Source of the DNA: Monodelphis domestica
Taxonomy: Eukaryota > Chordata > Mammalia > Didelphimorphia > Didelphidae
Length of the DNA: 64,000 nucleotides
Assembly (NCBI RefSeq): GCF_027887165.1
Contig: NC_077230.1
Span: forward strand, 35,167,351-35,231,350
Direction: 5' to 3'
Made by a program: the position numbers and the translations under genes. Numbering within the stretch: the first letter of the stretch is position 1; the number at the start of each line of letters is the position of its first letter. Shown piece by piece: positions 1 through 11,280 of the stretch. The notes beneath the pieces are model-generated. The model was not told where the DNA came from, did no database searches, and worked only from the letters and a program-made list of their open reading frames with translations.

Positions 1-55
1 AAAACATGATGAACAAGTAAAGAATGTGCACAAGCAGGAAGAAACTGACCAAAAG
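1..55 (+). pseudogene. Copy 1: penultimate exon of a decayed PDZ-SAM gene paralogue (partial)
   Basis: The first 55 bases match the exon at 39557-39653 closely and end at a GT donor in the same place (gtaaat in both). The readable peptide is KHDEQVKNVHKQEETDQK, against KHDKQVKNVHKWEEIDQE in copy 2. The 5' part of the exon lies outside the window. Alone this piece is open, but the next exon is broken, so the paralogue is called a pseudogene. Confidence 0.7.
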
Positions 56-231
56 GTAAATTTTCTTTATGTGAAATTTGTCATAAAGATTTATGTGCAT
101 TTCTCCATTTTAATTACTAGGTAATAAGCTTGTAAAATAATCTCTAAGACCCTTTGGCAGTTTTCACTATCAATGGTTATATTAACATAGGCCAATCTAA
201 GCTTTTAAATATTGTCTCTCTTGATCTCTAG

Positions 232-407
232 CTATTTGATGACGCCTCTGCTTCTTTTATACCCCAAAGCTGCTGGTGTCTGACTAGATAGAAACTAAAG
301 TTGGCCATTGATTAAAGAGTATTGGAATGAAAAAATATATCCTGAAATTTGATTATAAAAAAGTAAGCGGTGAAGAACTTCTTGAATTAGACAATGACGC
401 ATTAAAA
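232..407 (+). pseudogene. Copy 1: SAM-domain exon with frameshift and stops
   Basis: This exon is homologous to 42442-42621. An AG acceptor (ttgatctctag) and a GT donor (gtaagc) are preserved. The 3' half still reads IGMKKYILKFDYKKVSGEEL and then LELDNDALK, the middle of a SAM domain. The exon is 176 nt against 180 nt in copy 2, so the frame set by the acceptor is lost. In the frame of the conserved half, two tryptophan codons of copy 2 have become TAG and TGA. The 72-aa open frame at 327-545 is the intact 3' half read through the donor and is not a gene. Confidence 0.75.
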
Positions 408-650
408 GTAAGCTTCAGAATTGGCTTTTTATATATGGTATATAACCTTTTTTATGGTGGACATTGGATGAAAAACAGTACAAATAATGGGATTCCTATA
501 TATGGCCCATTTGACAACCTTATGGTTTTAAGGAAAACATGTTAACTACCTTTTTGAATGTAGTTTCAAGAAATGTTTTTTAATGTGATTTGCTCCCCCT
601 TTTTTTAGTATTCCTGCCATATGGTCATTCCTTTTTATTTCTATTTATTT
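408..650 (+). other. Intronic or downstream sequence of copy 1
   Basis: It has scattered similarity to 42622-42890 (for example 'cttatggttttaaggaaa' in both), as expected for a duplicated segment. I see no gene in it. Confidence 0.5.
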
Positions 651-836
651 ATTGAAACCTTATATCTTCCATTTTAGAATATATAACATGTATGTTTCCG
701 AGGAAAAAAAGTTTTAAGAGGTGGGCAATGTGAGGCAAGTGACTGTCTCAGCATCATACTTCTAGGGGGTCACATTTGAAATCAGGACCTCTTTTCACTA
801 GGTCTGGTTCTCAATCTATTGAGCCACCATTCTTTT
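651..836 (-). mobile_element. tRNA-derived/MIR-like SINE, old, shared with copy 2
   Basis: Read on the minus strand it has the SINE order: a tRNA-like head (complement of 'ctcaatctattgagccacc' at the right end), then a core with 'aagtgactgtctcag'. A related degraded SINE sits at the equivalent place in copy 2 (42905-43035), so the insertion probably predates the duplication. Confidence 0.55.
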
Positions 837-1719
837 TTTTCTTTTTTTAGAATTCTATCTATTAACAAACACTGGAAAACAGAAAAGCCATATTTTAATT
901 TTTGACCAGGCAGATTAACTTCATTGAAACAGATTAAAAAACAGTAATCATGGGAAATGGCAAGCTTTCATTTCATTTATAGTAAATGAAATATCAATAT
1001 TTTAACTTATCTCTGAAAGTACCAAATAAATTATTTCAAAAAGATCATTTTTTTCCATATGAATTTTTTTCAGAAAATACAGTTTTTCCAGGTAACTTTA
1101 GGAATGATGAAGCAAGTAAGTTATAGACTAATTAATACTATTCATAAATACTGATTTTTAAAAATTTCAATTAAATTCTGGGGGGGAAATCTATAGCAAT
1201 TTAACCCCCAAAAGCATTGAAAATGATTTGATTTGGATATGTACCTGAGATATAAAAAATTGACATTTGGAAAACAATTTATATGATTAAAATATTTAAA
1301 ATGAGACACCCAAATCACATTTATCTCATCCAATATTTTAAGTCATTGGCAAAGTAAAAAAAAAAACTCTATGGAGCAAAAGTTTACAATTTTTGGAAAA
1401 AAACGGTTAAACAGTATCTTAATAGGAGTTGGCAGGTTTGACATAAGAAAATACTAGAAAATTAGTTGTTCAGTATGAGGAATGAAAAGGTGAAGTTGAT
1501 CTAGTATATTATATCTTACATAATTCCATACTAGTTATTAATGTCTTAAGGAGAGATAAAAAGACTTAAGGATATTAAATAAATTGTAGAGGAGAAAAAT
1601 ATTAGATCCATTTGTTGATGATACTTACTTTAAAAAGTACAGGCAAATCAACCAGGCAACTGAGGCAGTATTTCCAGTAAGATTTCAAGCTATGTAATAG
1701 ATTAAATAGTTCTATTTGT
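837..1719. other. AT-rich sequence without a gene
   Basis: The part at 922-1000 matches 44803-44880 just beyond the LTR of copy 2 ('gaaacagattaaaaaaca' in both), which extends the paralogy. I see nothing else in it. Confidence 0.5.
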
Positions 1720-3400
1720 CAATCAGTCAGCCAGCCAATAAACCTTTATTAAGTGACTACTAACTTGACAGGAACAGTGATAAACACTGTGGCCAGGAAG
1801 GAAGGTCAAAGACAGTTCCTAGAGGTGAAGTGCTCAAAGATTATCGGGGGACACAATATGTAAAAATTTCACATAAACAAGCTGTTGAGAGCATAAGTTT
1901 GAAGTCAGTCAACAGGTAGAAAGAATCCTGCAGAAGGTGCATTTCAAAGTGGGTTTGTGAAGCTGCATGCTGAAGTTGGGGAGGTCTGCAGGCAGAGATG
2001 AGGGGGAAATCATTCTAGGCATGAGGAGACAGCCAAGAAAAATGCTTAGTCAGTTGATGAATCATCTTTTAAGGACAAGAAATGGACCAGAATCACTAGA
2101 AGACAAAAACATTTGAGTGATAAGACCTTTTGGGTAGGACTGGAGAGTTAGGATCTAAGAAAAGTAAGTCTGTAAAGGTACACATGGGTAGGATGCTACA
2201 AGTCTTTTCTACATCCAATAATATTTCATAGATAACCTTGGAGGAATTAGGGGATCTCTGGGGCTTATGAAGAAAGGCAGACATGAGGAGAAGGGTACTC
2301 TGCAGGATTACTAGGATGCACTGGAGGGGAAGAGAGGCTTGTGGCAGGTAGAACAACCAGCAGCTTACTGGAGCAGTAGAAGACTTGCTCTAGGGTTTGG
2401 GCAGTGTGTCAGAAAAGGAAAAGGCATGAAGGAGATATGTTACAAAGGACAAATCAACTGGCATGCTTGGCAACTGATTGGATTTATGAGGAGTGCAGGC
2501 TGGGTTAGGTTGTGATTCTGGGGCACTGGGAGCATGGCAGTGCCCTCAACAATGAAATAATTTAGAAAGAGGGAAAAATTTGGATTATTTTTTGAGACAG
2601 AGGATTGAAAGGAGAGGAAGACATGTTCTGTTTTTATAAATATTGAGTTTCTGATATATATGGGACCAACCAAAAATTCCCAAATGGAAACAAGAAAAAA
2701 AGTTAAAAACTATCCCACTTTCACTGGAGCCACTTTGAAAAGTAATGGCCAACGATGTGCTTTTGTTGTCCTCTCCCAGGACAATACTCTTTAACAACTC
2801 TGCCCACTTCTGCTCCCAAAGAGATAAAAGAAAAATGTGCTTTAGGACATCGACAACATGAAGCAATAGTTGTAAAGAGTGAAGAACTATAGAAACATGC
2901 ATGGACTATACGCTATAGCACCCTTGAGCTATTTAGCTTTAGAATCTTTTTGTTTTTTAATTCTTACTATAAGCTTTTAATAGACACAAGGATCATTTGT
3001 TTTAGTTTTGTTTTTAGACCTGTGGCCTGAAGGAGCCATGTGCACTAGGAAAGAAAATAGGAAAAGTTACTTGGTTTAGAGGATCATATGTATCATCTAA
3101 GTTTCCCTAGTGCATATGGAAATATAAATGATCCAAGATAATTTCTTGGGATCTGAGAATGTCCATGAGAATAATAGTCTACGGGAAGATCTCCATTGAC
3201 TGCTGTTGCTGAAAGTAAGGACAAACTTGAGAACACAATAACAGTTTTATTCTAAAGGCTAAAGCCAGAGATAGGGACTTGTGTATTTCTAAAAGGACCG
3301 ACTTCTGTAGGCATGATGTGGCCTAGGAAGAAGAATCAAATTTCAGTTCAACAGGACTAAAACAATAGGAGATTCATGAATGCCTGATTCCCTTTTACAT
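1720..3400. repeat. Block A, homologous to 16800-18420
   Basis: The left part resembles an old dispersed repeat ('aataaacctttattaagtg' onward, with 'ggcagagatgag' and 'attctaggcatgaggagaca'). Further right, 2640-2900 and 3045-3120 still align in order with 17670-17980 and 18330-18400. Examples are 'tgtcctctcccaggac' against 'tgtcctctgatcaggac', and 'gaaagaaaataggaaaagtt' against 'gaaagaaaattgaaaaaagt'. It is either an old duplication or a long unnamed dispersed repeat. The minus-strand frames here are not supported as genes. Confidence 0.5.
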
Positions 3401-3743
3401 GTGAATAAATTCTGTCACAAAGGTAAGTTTAATAGGAAGTTAAGAATCTGAGAAAAAGAAAAAGATTGAACAAATGTAGAATTTCTTTAAGTACATGATA
3501 GTAGATTGAAGCAGTCATTTAATTTTATATCCTTCATGAATTTTTTTCTTGTATAAGTGACATATACCATCTGAAATGTAAATATGTATTGTATGATAGC
3601 TCATGTATAATCTATATTACCTGCCATTTGGGGGAAGGAAGAAGGGAGGTGGGAAAGAAAGAACAGGTCCAAAATATCAAGAAATGCTTTTTAAAATTTG
3701 TATCTACATGAACTCTGGAAAAGGAAAATATAATGAATTTTTT
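3401..3743. other. Non-genic sequence left of L1#1
   Basis: No recognisable feature. It ends in the L1#1 target-site duplication. Confidence 0.4.
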
Positions 3744-3758
3744 AAGAAAAATAGTATG
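3744..3758 (+). repeat. Left target-site duplication of L1#1
   Basis: aagaaaaatagtatg is repeated with one change (t to g) at 16619-16633. The bases before it give the bottom-strand cleavage site TCTT/AA, typical of the L1 endonuclease. Confidence 0.85.
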
Positions 3759-4394
3759 GACTTCCGGGTAATCATGGCTGCAATCTAGACGCCACATGCT
3801 TCCTCTCCCCGGCACCGAACAAAATAGAGTACATCAAAGGAGCATAAAAATCACCTTTGGAGGAACAGAAGGACACCCCAGTACTCCCAGTACTCCACAG
3901 TGGCGAAGGTACGTGGGGTTTGAACATTTCCACACTATAATGAGGAAAAGCTTGCACAGAAAAGTGAACTGAGGCGCCCTTCCCCACCCCACCTCCCCCA
4001 CTAAACCAGAGTGAGCTACCTGAGCACTCACCGAGACAGCGAGTGAGTGGGGAACTTCTCTGTCTGGGGGGGCACTCCACTTGGGATCTGGGGACTGCCA
4101 GGAAAAAACGTCCCAGGGAGGTTTCACTGGAGAATCCAGCTCTTCAGCAGAGCTGTACTTGGGGCAGCTTCTCTGAACATCTCTGCGGAGCCAAACACCA
4201 GGGGAGGACCACGCATTGATTATCTGGGCGGAGCTGAACACCTGGGCAGTGTGGCTGTGGTCAGGGACCCAGCACTCTAAGAAAGCTCAGAGGCTGGGAA
4301 GAACTAGTCTGAAGCAACCTAAATTCACAGAAAAACCGCCCATATAACCCAGATCCCAGACCAAAAAGGAAAAGGGAATAAAACCACCAAAGGG

Positions 4395-5386
4395 ATGGCT
4401 CATATGGCCCAAAATCAAGCCTCCAGGAAGAAAGGGAAAAAAGTGACTATTGAAAACTTTTATGGTGGAAGTACCCAAGGAAAAGAGGAGAATGAGGAGG
4501 AAATCCAAAAAAATTCAGAACACGCCTCCCAAAATGGAAACTATCAACAAGCTCTGGAAGATCTCAAACTGGAAATTATCCAAAAGATGGAAACCTGGAA
4601 AGAAAAATGGGAGAAAGAGATCAGCTGTCTGACAGATAAGAATGCTGAATTGGAAAAAGAACTCGAAGCATCCAATAGAAGGGCAGACAAGGCTGAAAAG
4701 CAAAACCAGTCCCTAATGACCAGAATAAAGCACCTCGAAGAAAGTGAGATGATAAAACAGCAAGAATCAATAAAGCAAACCCAAAAAATTAATGAATTAG
4801 AAGAAAACATGAAATATCTCACTGAGAAGGTCACAGATCTGGAAAACAGAGGGAGAAGAGAAAATCTCCGAATTATCGGTCTCCCAGAAAAACCAGAGAT
4901 AAACAATAAACTCGATATTATTCTACAGGAGATTATAAAAGAAAATTGCCCTCACGTTCTGGAGCAAGGGGGCAAAATAGAAATAGAAAGGATTCATAGA
5001 ACACCTTCTATATACTAAATCCCCAAAAGACAACCCCTAGGAATGTAATTGCCAAATTCAAGAGCTTCCAAGTAAAGGAGAAAATCCTACAAGAAGCCAA
5101 GAAGAAGAGCTTCAGATATAAGGGGGCTCCCATAAGGATCACACACGACTTAGCGGCTAACACACTAAGAGACCGCAAAGCATGGAACATGATATTTAGA
5201 AAGGCAAGAGAGCTGGGTCTCCAACCAAGAATCAACTACCCAGCAAAACTGACTATATACTTCCAGGGGAAAGTATGGGCATTCAACAAAATAGAAGATT
5301 TCCAAGCATTTGCTAAGAAAAGACCAGAGCTCTGTGGGAAAGTTCGATATCCAAGCACAGAAAGCAAGAGAAACATGAAAAGGTAA
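4395..5386 (+). pseudogene. L1#1 ORF1 (RNA-binding chaperone), frameshifted
   Basis: ORF1p of L1 binds L1 RNA as a trimer. The frame opens MAHMAQNQASRKKGKK, followed by FYGGS, then a long coiled coil (about residues 50-150), then NRGRRENLRIIGLPEKP at the start of the RRM. Near 5010 ('ctatatactaaatcc' against 'ctacactaaaccc' in L1#2) a small insertion shifts the frame. The C-terminal domain continues in another frame to 5386, with ARELGLQPRINYPAKL and AKKRPELCGK. The N-terminal 40 residues are unlike those of L1#2, while the RRM and C-terminal parts match closely. Confidence 0.9.
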
Positions 5387-5869
5387 ATAGGAAAGAAAGA
5401 GAAAAGGAGATAAATCTTATCTTTTTCTTTAAGTCAAACTCTCTTCTATAAGGACTACATTTACATCAAATTATATATATTAATATGTGGGGAAAATGTT
5501 TTGTGTAACTCATGAATTGTATCATCATAAGAGTAGTTAGAAGAAACATGCATAGGGAAAGATTGGGGCATTAAGAAGATTTGGGGAAAGTGGGGGCAAA
5601 GAAAGGAAAAGGGAGGGGGGAACCATCGATAATACTAAGATTAACTTCAAGAAATGGGGGGGGGGAATCAATAGAATAATCTTTCCCATATAAAGATACA
5701 TGTGGGAAGGGGAGGGAAGAACTCTTATATGAGAAGGAGAGGAAGAGAGCGTGAAGTGGAATTACTCAAACCTTACTCTCAGTGAAATCAAACCTGAGAG
5801 GGAAGAAAATCTAGATCCAGTGGGATCCTGAATTCCTTCTTATCCATTAGGGCAAGAAAGAAAGGAAAA

Positions 5870-5990
5870 TTAAGGAGGGGGAGGGGAGGGGAGGGGGAGG
5901 GGAGAGGGAGTACAAAAAGGGAGGGAAGGAGAGGGGGAAGGGGAAGGGAGCACAAAAAGGGAGGGGCTAGAAAGGGAAGCATCTCAAGGG
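5870..5990 (+). repeat. G-rich polypurine spacer of L1#1
   Basis: Repeated runs of three to five G separated by A between ORF1 and ORF2. The same tract occurs in all four young-type L1s of the window. Confidence 0.8.
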
Positions 5991-6080
5991 AGGGGACTAG
6001 GGGTACTGACCTAAAGTAAATCACTTGTTCAAAAGGAGAAAGCTAAAGAAGAAAGGTCAGAACTAGGGGAAGATATCAAA

Positions 6081-9080
6081 ATGCCAGCGAATCCACAAAT
6101 GACAATCATAACTTTGAATGTGAATGGGATGAACTCACCCATAAAACGTAGACAAATAGAAGATTGGATTAGAACCCCAAACCCTACCATTTGTTGTCTT
6201 CAAGAAACACATATGAGGTGGGTTGACACTCACAAGGTTAGAATTAAAGGTTGGAGTAAGACCTTTTGGGCTTCAACTGATAGAAAGAAGGCAGGAGTTG
6301 CAATCATGATATCTGACAAAGCCAAAGCACAAATAGACCTGGTCCAAAGGGATAGGGAAGGTAAATATATTCTGCTAAAAGGGAGTATAGACAATGAGGA
6401 AATATCACTAAACAACATGTATGCACCAAATGGTATCGCATCCAAATTTTTAATAGAGAAACTAGGAGAATTGAAGGAGGAAATAGACAGTAAAACCATA
6501 TTAGTGGGAGACTTGAACCAACCACTATCAAATTTAGATAAATCAAACCAAAAAATAAACAAGAAAGAGGTAAAAGAGGTGAATGAAATCTTAGAAAAAT
6601 TAGAGTTAATAGACATATGGAGAAAAATAAATAGGGACAAAAAAGAATACACCTTCTTTTCAGCACCACATGGCAAATTCACAAAAATAGATCATACACT
6701 AGGTCATAGAAACATGGCACTCAAATGCAGAAAAGCAGAAATAATAACTGCAGCCTTTTCAGATCACAAGGCAATTAAAATATTGATCGGCAAGGGTACA
6801 TGGAGACCCAAATCAAAAATTAATTGGAAATTAAATAACATGATACTCCAAAATCGGATAGTTAGAGAAGAAATCATAGAAACAATTAACAATTTCATTG
6901 AAGAAAATGAAAACGGCGAAACATCCTTTCAAACCTTATGTGATGCAGCCAAGGCAGTACTTAGAGGAAAATTCATATCCCTGAGTGCATATATTAACAA
7001 ATTAGGGAGGACAGAGACCACGGAATTGGAAATGCAAATCAAAAAACTTGAGAATGAACAAATTAAAAACCCCCAGAAGAAAACCATATTAGAGATCCTA
7101 AAAATTAAGGGAGAAATTAATAAAATCGAAAGTGACAGAACTATTAAGCTAATAAACAAGACTAGAAGCTGGTACTTTGAAAAAACAGACAAAATAGACA
7201 AAGTACTGGTTAATCTAATTAAAAAAAGGAAAGAAGAAAGGCAAATTAACAGCATCAAGGATGAAAAGGGGGATCTCGCCTCCAATGAAGAGGAAATTAA
7301 GGCAATCATTAAAAACTACTTTGCCCAACTATATGGCAATAAATACACCAACGTAGGTGATATGGATGAATATTTACAAAAATATAAATTGCCTAGACTA
7401 ACAGAAGAAGAAATAGTTTTCTTAAATAATCCCATATCAGAAAAAGAAATCCAACAGGTCATCAAAGAACTTCCTAAGAAAAAATCCCCAGAGCCTGATG
7501 GATTCACCAGTGAATTATATCAAACATTCAGAGAACAGTTAATCCCAATACTATACAAACTATTTGACATAATAAGCAAAGAGGGAGTTCTATGAAACTC
7601 CTTTTATGACACAAGCATGGTACTGATTCCAAAACCAGGCAGGCCAAAAACAGAGAAAGAAAATTATAGACCAATCTCCCTAATGAATATAGATGTAAAA
7701 ATCTTAAATAGGATACTAGCAAAAAGACTCCAGCAAGTGACTAGAAGGGTCATCCACCATGATCAAGTAGGATTCATACCAGGGATGCAGGGCTGGTTCA
7801 ACATTAGGAAAACTATCCACATAATTGAACACATCAACAAGCAAACCAACAAGAACCACATGATTATCTCAATAGATGCAGAAAAAGCCTTTGATAAAAT
7901 ATAACACCCATTCCTACTAAAAACACTAGTAAGCATAGGAATAGAAGGGTCATTCCTAAAAATAATGAACAGTATATATCTAAAACCATCAGCCAATATC
8001 ATCTGCAATGGGGATAAACTAAATCCATTCCCATTAAGATCAGGAGGGAAACAAGAATGCCCATTATCACCTCTATTATTTGACATTGTATTAGAAACAC
8101 TAGCAGTAGCAATTAGAGAAGAAAAAGAAATTGAAGGCATCAAAATAGGCAAGGAGGAGACCAAGTTATCGCTCTTTGCAGATGACATGATGGTCTACCT
8201 AAAGAATCCTAGAGATTCAACCAAAAAGCTGATTGAAATAATCAACAACTTTAGCAAAGTTGCAGGATACAAAATAAACCCACATAAGTCATCAGCATTT
8301 CTATATAATTCCAACCCAGCTCAGCAGCAAGAACTAGAAAGAGAAATCCCATTCAAAATTACCCTAGACAAAATAAAATACTTAGGAATCTATCTCCCGA
8401 GACAAACACAGGATCTATATGAACACAACTACAAAACACTTTCCAACTAAACTAAACTAAACTAGACTTGAACAATTGGAAACACATTAACTGCTCATGG
8501 GTAGGATGAGCCAATATAATAAAAATGACCACCCTACCCAAACTCATCTATCTATTTAGTGCCATACCCATGGAACTTCCAAAAAAATTTTTTTACTGAT
8601 TTAGAAAAAACCATAACAAAGTTCATTTGGAAGAACAAAAGATCAAGGATATACAGGGAAATAATGAAAAAAAAATCACACATACGATGGGGGCCTTGCA
8701 GTCCCTGACCTTAAACTATATTACAAAGCAGCAGTCATCAAAACAATTTGGTACTGGCTAAGAGACAGAAAGGAGGATCAGTGGAATAGACTGGGGGCAA
8801 GCAACCTCAGCAAGACAGTATATGACAAACCCAAAGATCCCAGCTTTTGGGACAAAAATCCACTATTTCATAAAAACTGCTGGGAAAATTGGAGGACAGT
8901 GTGGGAAAGATTAGGCTTAGATCAACACCTCACACCCTACACCAAGATAAATTCAAAATGGGTGAATGACTTGAACATAAAGAAACTATAAGAAAATTAG
9001 GCGAACACAGAATAGTATATATGTCAGACCTTTGGGAAGGGAAATACTTCAAAACCAAGCAAGAATTAGAAAGAGTTACA
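6081..9080 (+). pseudogene. L1#1 ORF2, 5' part (endonuclease and reverse transcriptase), broken
   Basis: The start [20 protein letters not shown] opens the APE-type endonuclease, with [13 protein letters not shown] and FSDHKAIK. The frame ends at TGA 7593-7595, where L1#2 has CCA (proline). It resumes to a TAA at 7902-7904 (CAA in L1#2), then covers the reverse transcriptase motif FADDMMVYL. It breaks again near 8450, where 'aactaaactaaactaaac' looks like a slippage expansion. L1#2 is inserted at 9080, and the C-terminal part resumes at 15445. Confidence 0.92.
9071..9080 (+). repeat. Left target-site duplication of L1#2
   Basis: aagagttaca is repeated at 15435-15444, where L1#1 ORF2 resumes without loss. 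Confidence 0.85.
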
Positions 9081-9095
9081 GAAGGACTTCCGGTT

Positions 9096-9105
9096 AAGAT
9101 GGCGG
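9096..9105 (+). promoter_or_regulatory. YY1-type site at the 5' end of L1#2
   Basis: AAGATGGCGG lies about 15 bases from the element's first base, preceded by an ETS-like CTTCCGG. In human L1 a YY1 site at a similar position directs accurate transcription start. The same role here is inference. L1#3 has the same site at 54965-54974. Confidence 0.55.
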
Positions 9106-9781
9106 CTTAGAGAAAGCTAAAGCTCAGATCTCCGGAAAACCCTTCCCGACCGATCTCAAACTAGAAGCTCCTAAGGCGCCGAAATTCCAAACGATCAACA
9201 GCACAGACCCTGGGAACCCTCCTCCTGGACCTGGACCCGGTTCAAAAGGTACGGCTCCCCTTAAAAGCCAGAACCCGAGATCCCTCGGACCTCAGGGGTA
9301 GGAGCGCAGAGTCCAAGGCTCCCGGAAGCGGCAGCCGCTCCGGGCTCAGAGAGCAGGGTCTGAGGAACAACAACCCTCAGGGTCTTCTACCCAAGTCCCA
9401 GTCCGGGTGAAAGTTACTGCCTGGGGCCTCCGCTGCAGAGAGCTGGTCAAAACAACAGCAACCCTCAGGGCGGGCAAGACAGCCTCACAGGCTGGATCCT
9501 GCTATCCAAGTCTCAGTGAAAGTCCTTGCCCGGAGCTTGGGAAAGCTGCAGCCCATCCCCCCGCAGGCCAACGAAACAGCCTCACGGCCAGCGATTCTGA
9601 AGGCAACTTCCGGAAAGCGAGCCGGGGGGGAGAGTGTGGCCTCGTGGTCCGACCCTTCCATTCCAGTTCCAGTGAGGCATATTCAGTTTAACCCAGGGAA
9701 AGCTCATAGAACTATCTGCCCAGGACTAAAGCCCCTGAACACCAGAAAGAGACAAGAAAAACTAATCCTCCACATTCAGAA

Positions 9782-10747
9782 ATGGCAAACTCCACAGAAC
9801 CACAGAAGCCCCAAAATACCAAGAAAAATAAGAAGAAAGGGGCGACTTTGGACACATTCTATGGAGCCAAAATACAAAATACAGAGCAGACAGAAGATAA
9901 TATAAAAGAAAATGCTCCAAAACCTTCCAAAGGAAATGGAAACTCTCCACAAACCTATGAAGAATTTGAATCAGAAATGACCAAAAAGATGGAAGCCTTC
10001 TGGGAGGAAAAGTTGGAAATAATGCAAAAGAAATTCACGCATCTACAAAACCAGTTTGACCAAACTGTAAAAGAAAACCAGGCTTTAAAGGCCAGAATCA
10101 GGCAGCTGGAAGACAACGATCGTGTAAAAGAGCAAGAATCAATAAAGCAAAGCCAAAATACCAAGAAATTAGAAGAGAACATAAAATATCTCACCGACAA
10201 GGTGATAGATCTGGAAAATAGGGGGAGAAGGGATAACTTAAGAATAATTGGACTCCCAGATAAGCCAGAAATAAACACCAAACTCGACATGGTGATACAA
10301 GATATAATCAAAGAAAATTGCCCAGAGATTCTAGAACAAGGGGGCAATACAGCCACTGACAGAGCTCACAGAACACCTTCTACACTAAACCCCCAAAAGA
10401 CAACTCCCAGGAATGTAATTGCCAAATTCCAAAGCTATCAAACAAAAGAAAAAATCCTACAGGAAGCCAGAAAAAGACAATTTAGATATAAAGGAATGCC
10501 AATCAGGGTCACCCAAGACCTTGCAAGTTCTACTCTGAATGATCGTAAGGCATGGAACATGATCTTCAGAAAGGCAAGAGAGCTGGGTCTCCAACCAAGA
10601 ATCAGCTACCCAGCAAAACTGACTATATACTTCCAAGGGAAAGTATGGGCATTCAACAAAATAGAAGACTTCCAACTTTTTGCAAAGAAAAGACCAGAGC
10701 TCTGTGGAAAGTTTGATACCGAAAATCAAAGAGCAAGGAATACCTGA
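9782..10747 (+). CDS. L1#2 ORF1p, intact RNA-binding protein (321 aa)
   Basis: This protein coats L1 RNA to form the retrotransposition particle in the cytoplasm. Start MANSTEPQKPQNTKKNKKKG, then a DTFYGAK segment. A coiled coil runs from about residue 60 to 150, with heptad leucines and NQALKARIRQLED. The RRM starts near NRGRRDNLRIIGLPDKPEI. The C-terminal domain holds RKARELGLQPRISYPAKLTI and AKKRPELCGK. The length is close to that of other mammalian ORF1p (about 340 aa). Methionine 9782 was chosen because L1#3 and L1#4 share it and it opens the family-like basic N-terminus. An overlapping frame from 9516 is 5' UTR. No stop or frameshift is seen. Confidence 0.95.
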   Translation: MANSTEPQKPQNTKKNKKKGATLDTFYGAKIQNTEQTEDNIKENAPKPSKGNGNSPQTYEEFESEMTKKMEAFWEEKLEIMQKKFTHLQNQFDQTVKENQALKARIRQLEDNDRVKEQESIKQSQNTKKLEENIKYLTDKVIDLENRGRRDNLRIIGLPDKPEINTKLDMVIQDIIKENCPEILEQGGNTATDRAHRTPSTLNPQKTTPRNVIAKFQSYQTKEKILQEARKRQFRYKGMPIRVTQDLASSTLNDRKAWNMIFRKARELGLQPRISYPAKLTIYFQGKVWAFNKIEDFQLFAKKRPELCGKFDTENQRARNT

Positions 10748-11089
10748 AAAGGTAAATATTAAGGAAAGGGGAAAATGTTATCTTCTTCTTTTACTCAAAC
10801 TCTCTTCTATAAGGACTACATTTATATCAACCTATGTATACTAACATGTGGGGAAAATGTAATGTATAAATAGGGGGTAAAGAAAGACCAAATAGAATAA
10901 TCATTCTCACACAAAGATTCACATGGGAAGGGGAGGGGAAGAAAACTCCTATAAGAAGGAGAGGAAGAGAGGGGGGGGGGGTTACTTAAACCTCAATCTC
11001 AGGGAAATCAGCTCTGAGAGGGAAAAACCTCCAGATCCATTGGGATCTTGAATTCTATCTTACCCAACAAGGGTAAGGAGAAGGGAAAA

Positions 11090-11200
11090 CCAAGGGGGGG
11101 AGGGGGAGAGGGAGAACAAAAAGGGAGGGAAAGAGAGGGGGGAGGGGGAGGGAACAAAAAGGGAGGGACTAAAAAGGGAAACATCAAGGGAGGGGACAAG
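11090..11200 (+). repeat. G-rich polypurine spacer of L1#2
   Basis: At least eight G-runs of three or more on the plus strand between ORF1 and ORF2, able in principle to form G-quadruplexes. The overlapping short frames (for example 11048-11239) are composition artefacts. Confidence 0.8.
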
Positions 11201-11280
11201 GGGGACTGTTTCAAAGTAAATCACTGGACTAAAAGGTAGAGCCGAAGAAGAAAAGGTTAGAATTAGGGAAGGCAATCAAA

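Noticed and set aside
2096..2902. Three minus-strand frames as a gene
   Set aside because: The homologous block B has stops in the equivalent frame, and there are no splice or domain signals.
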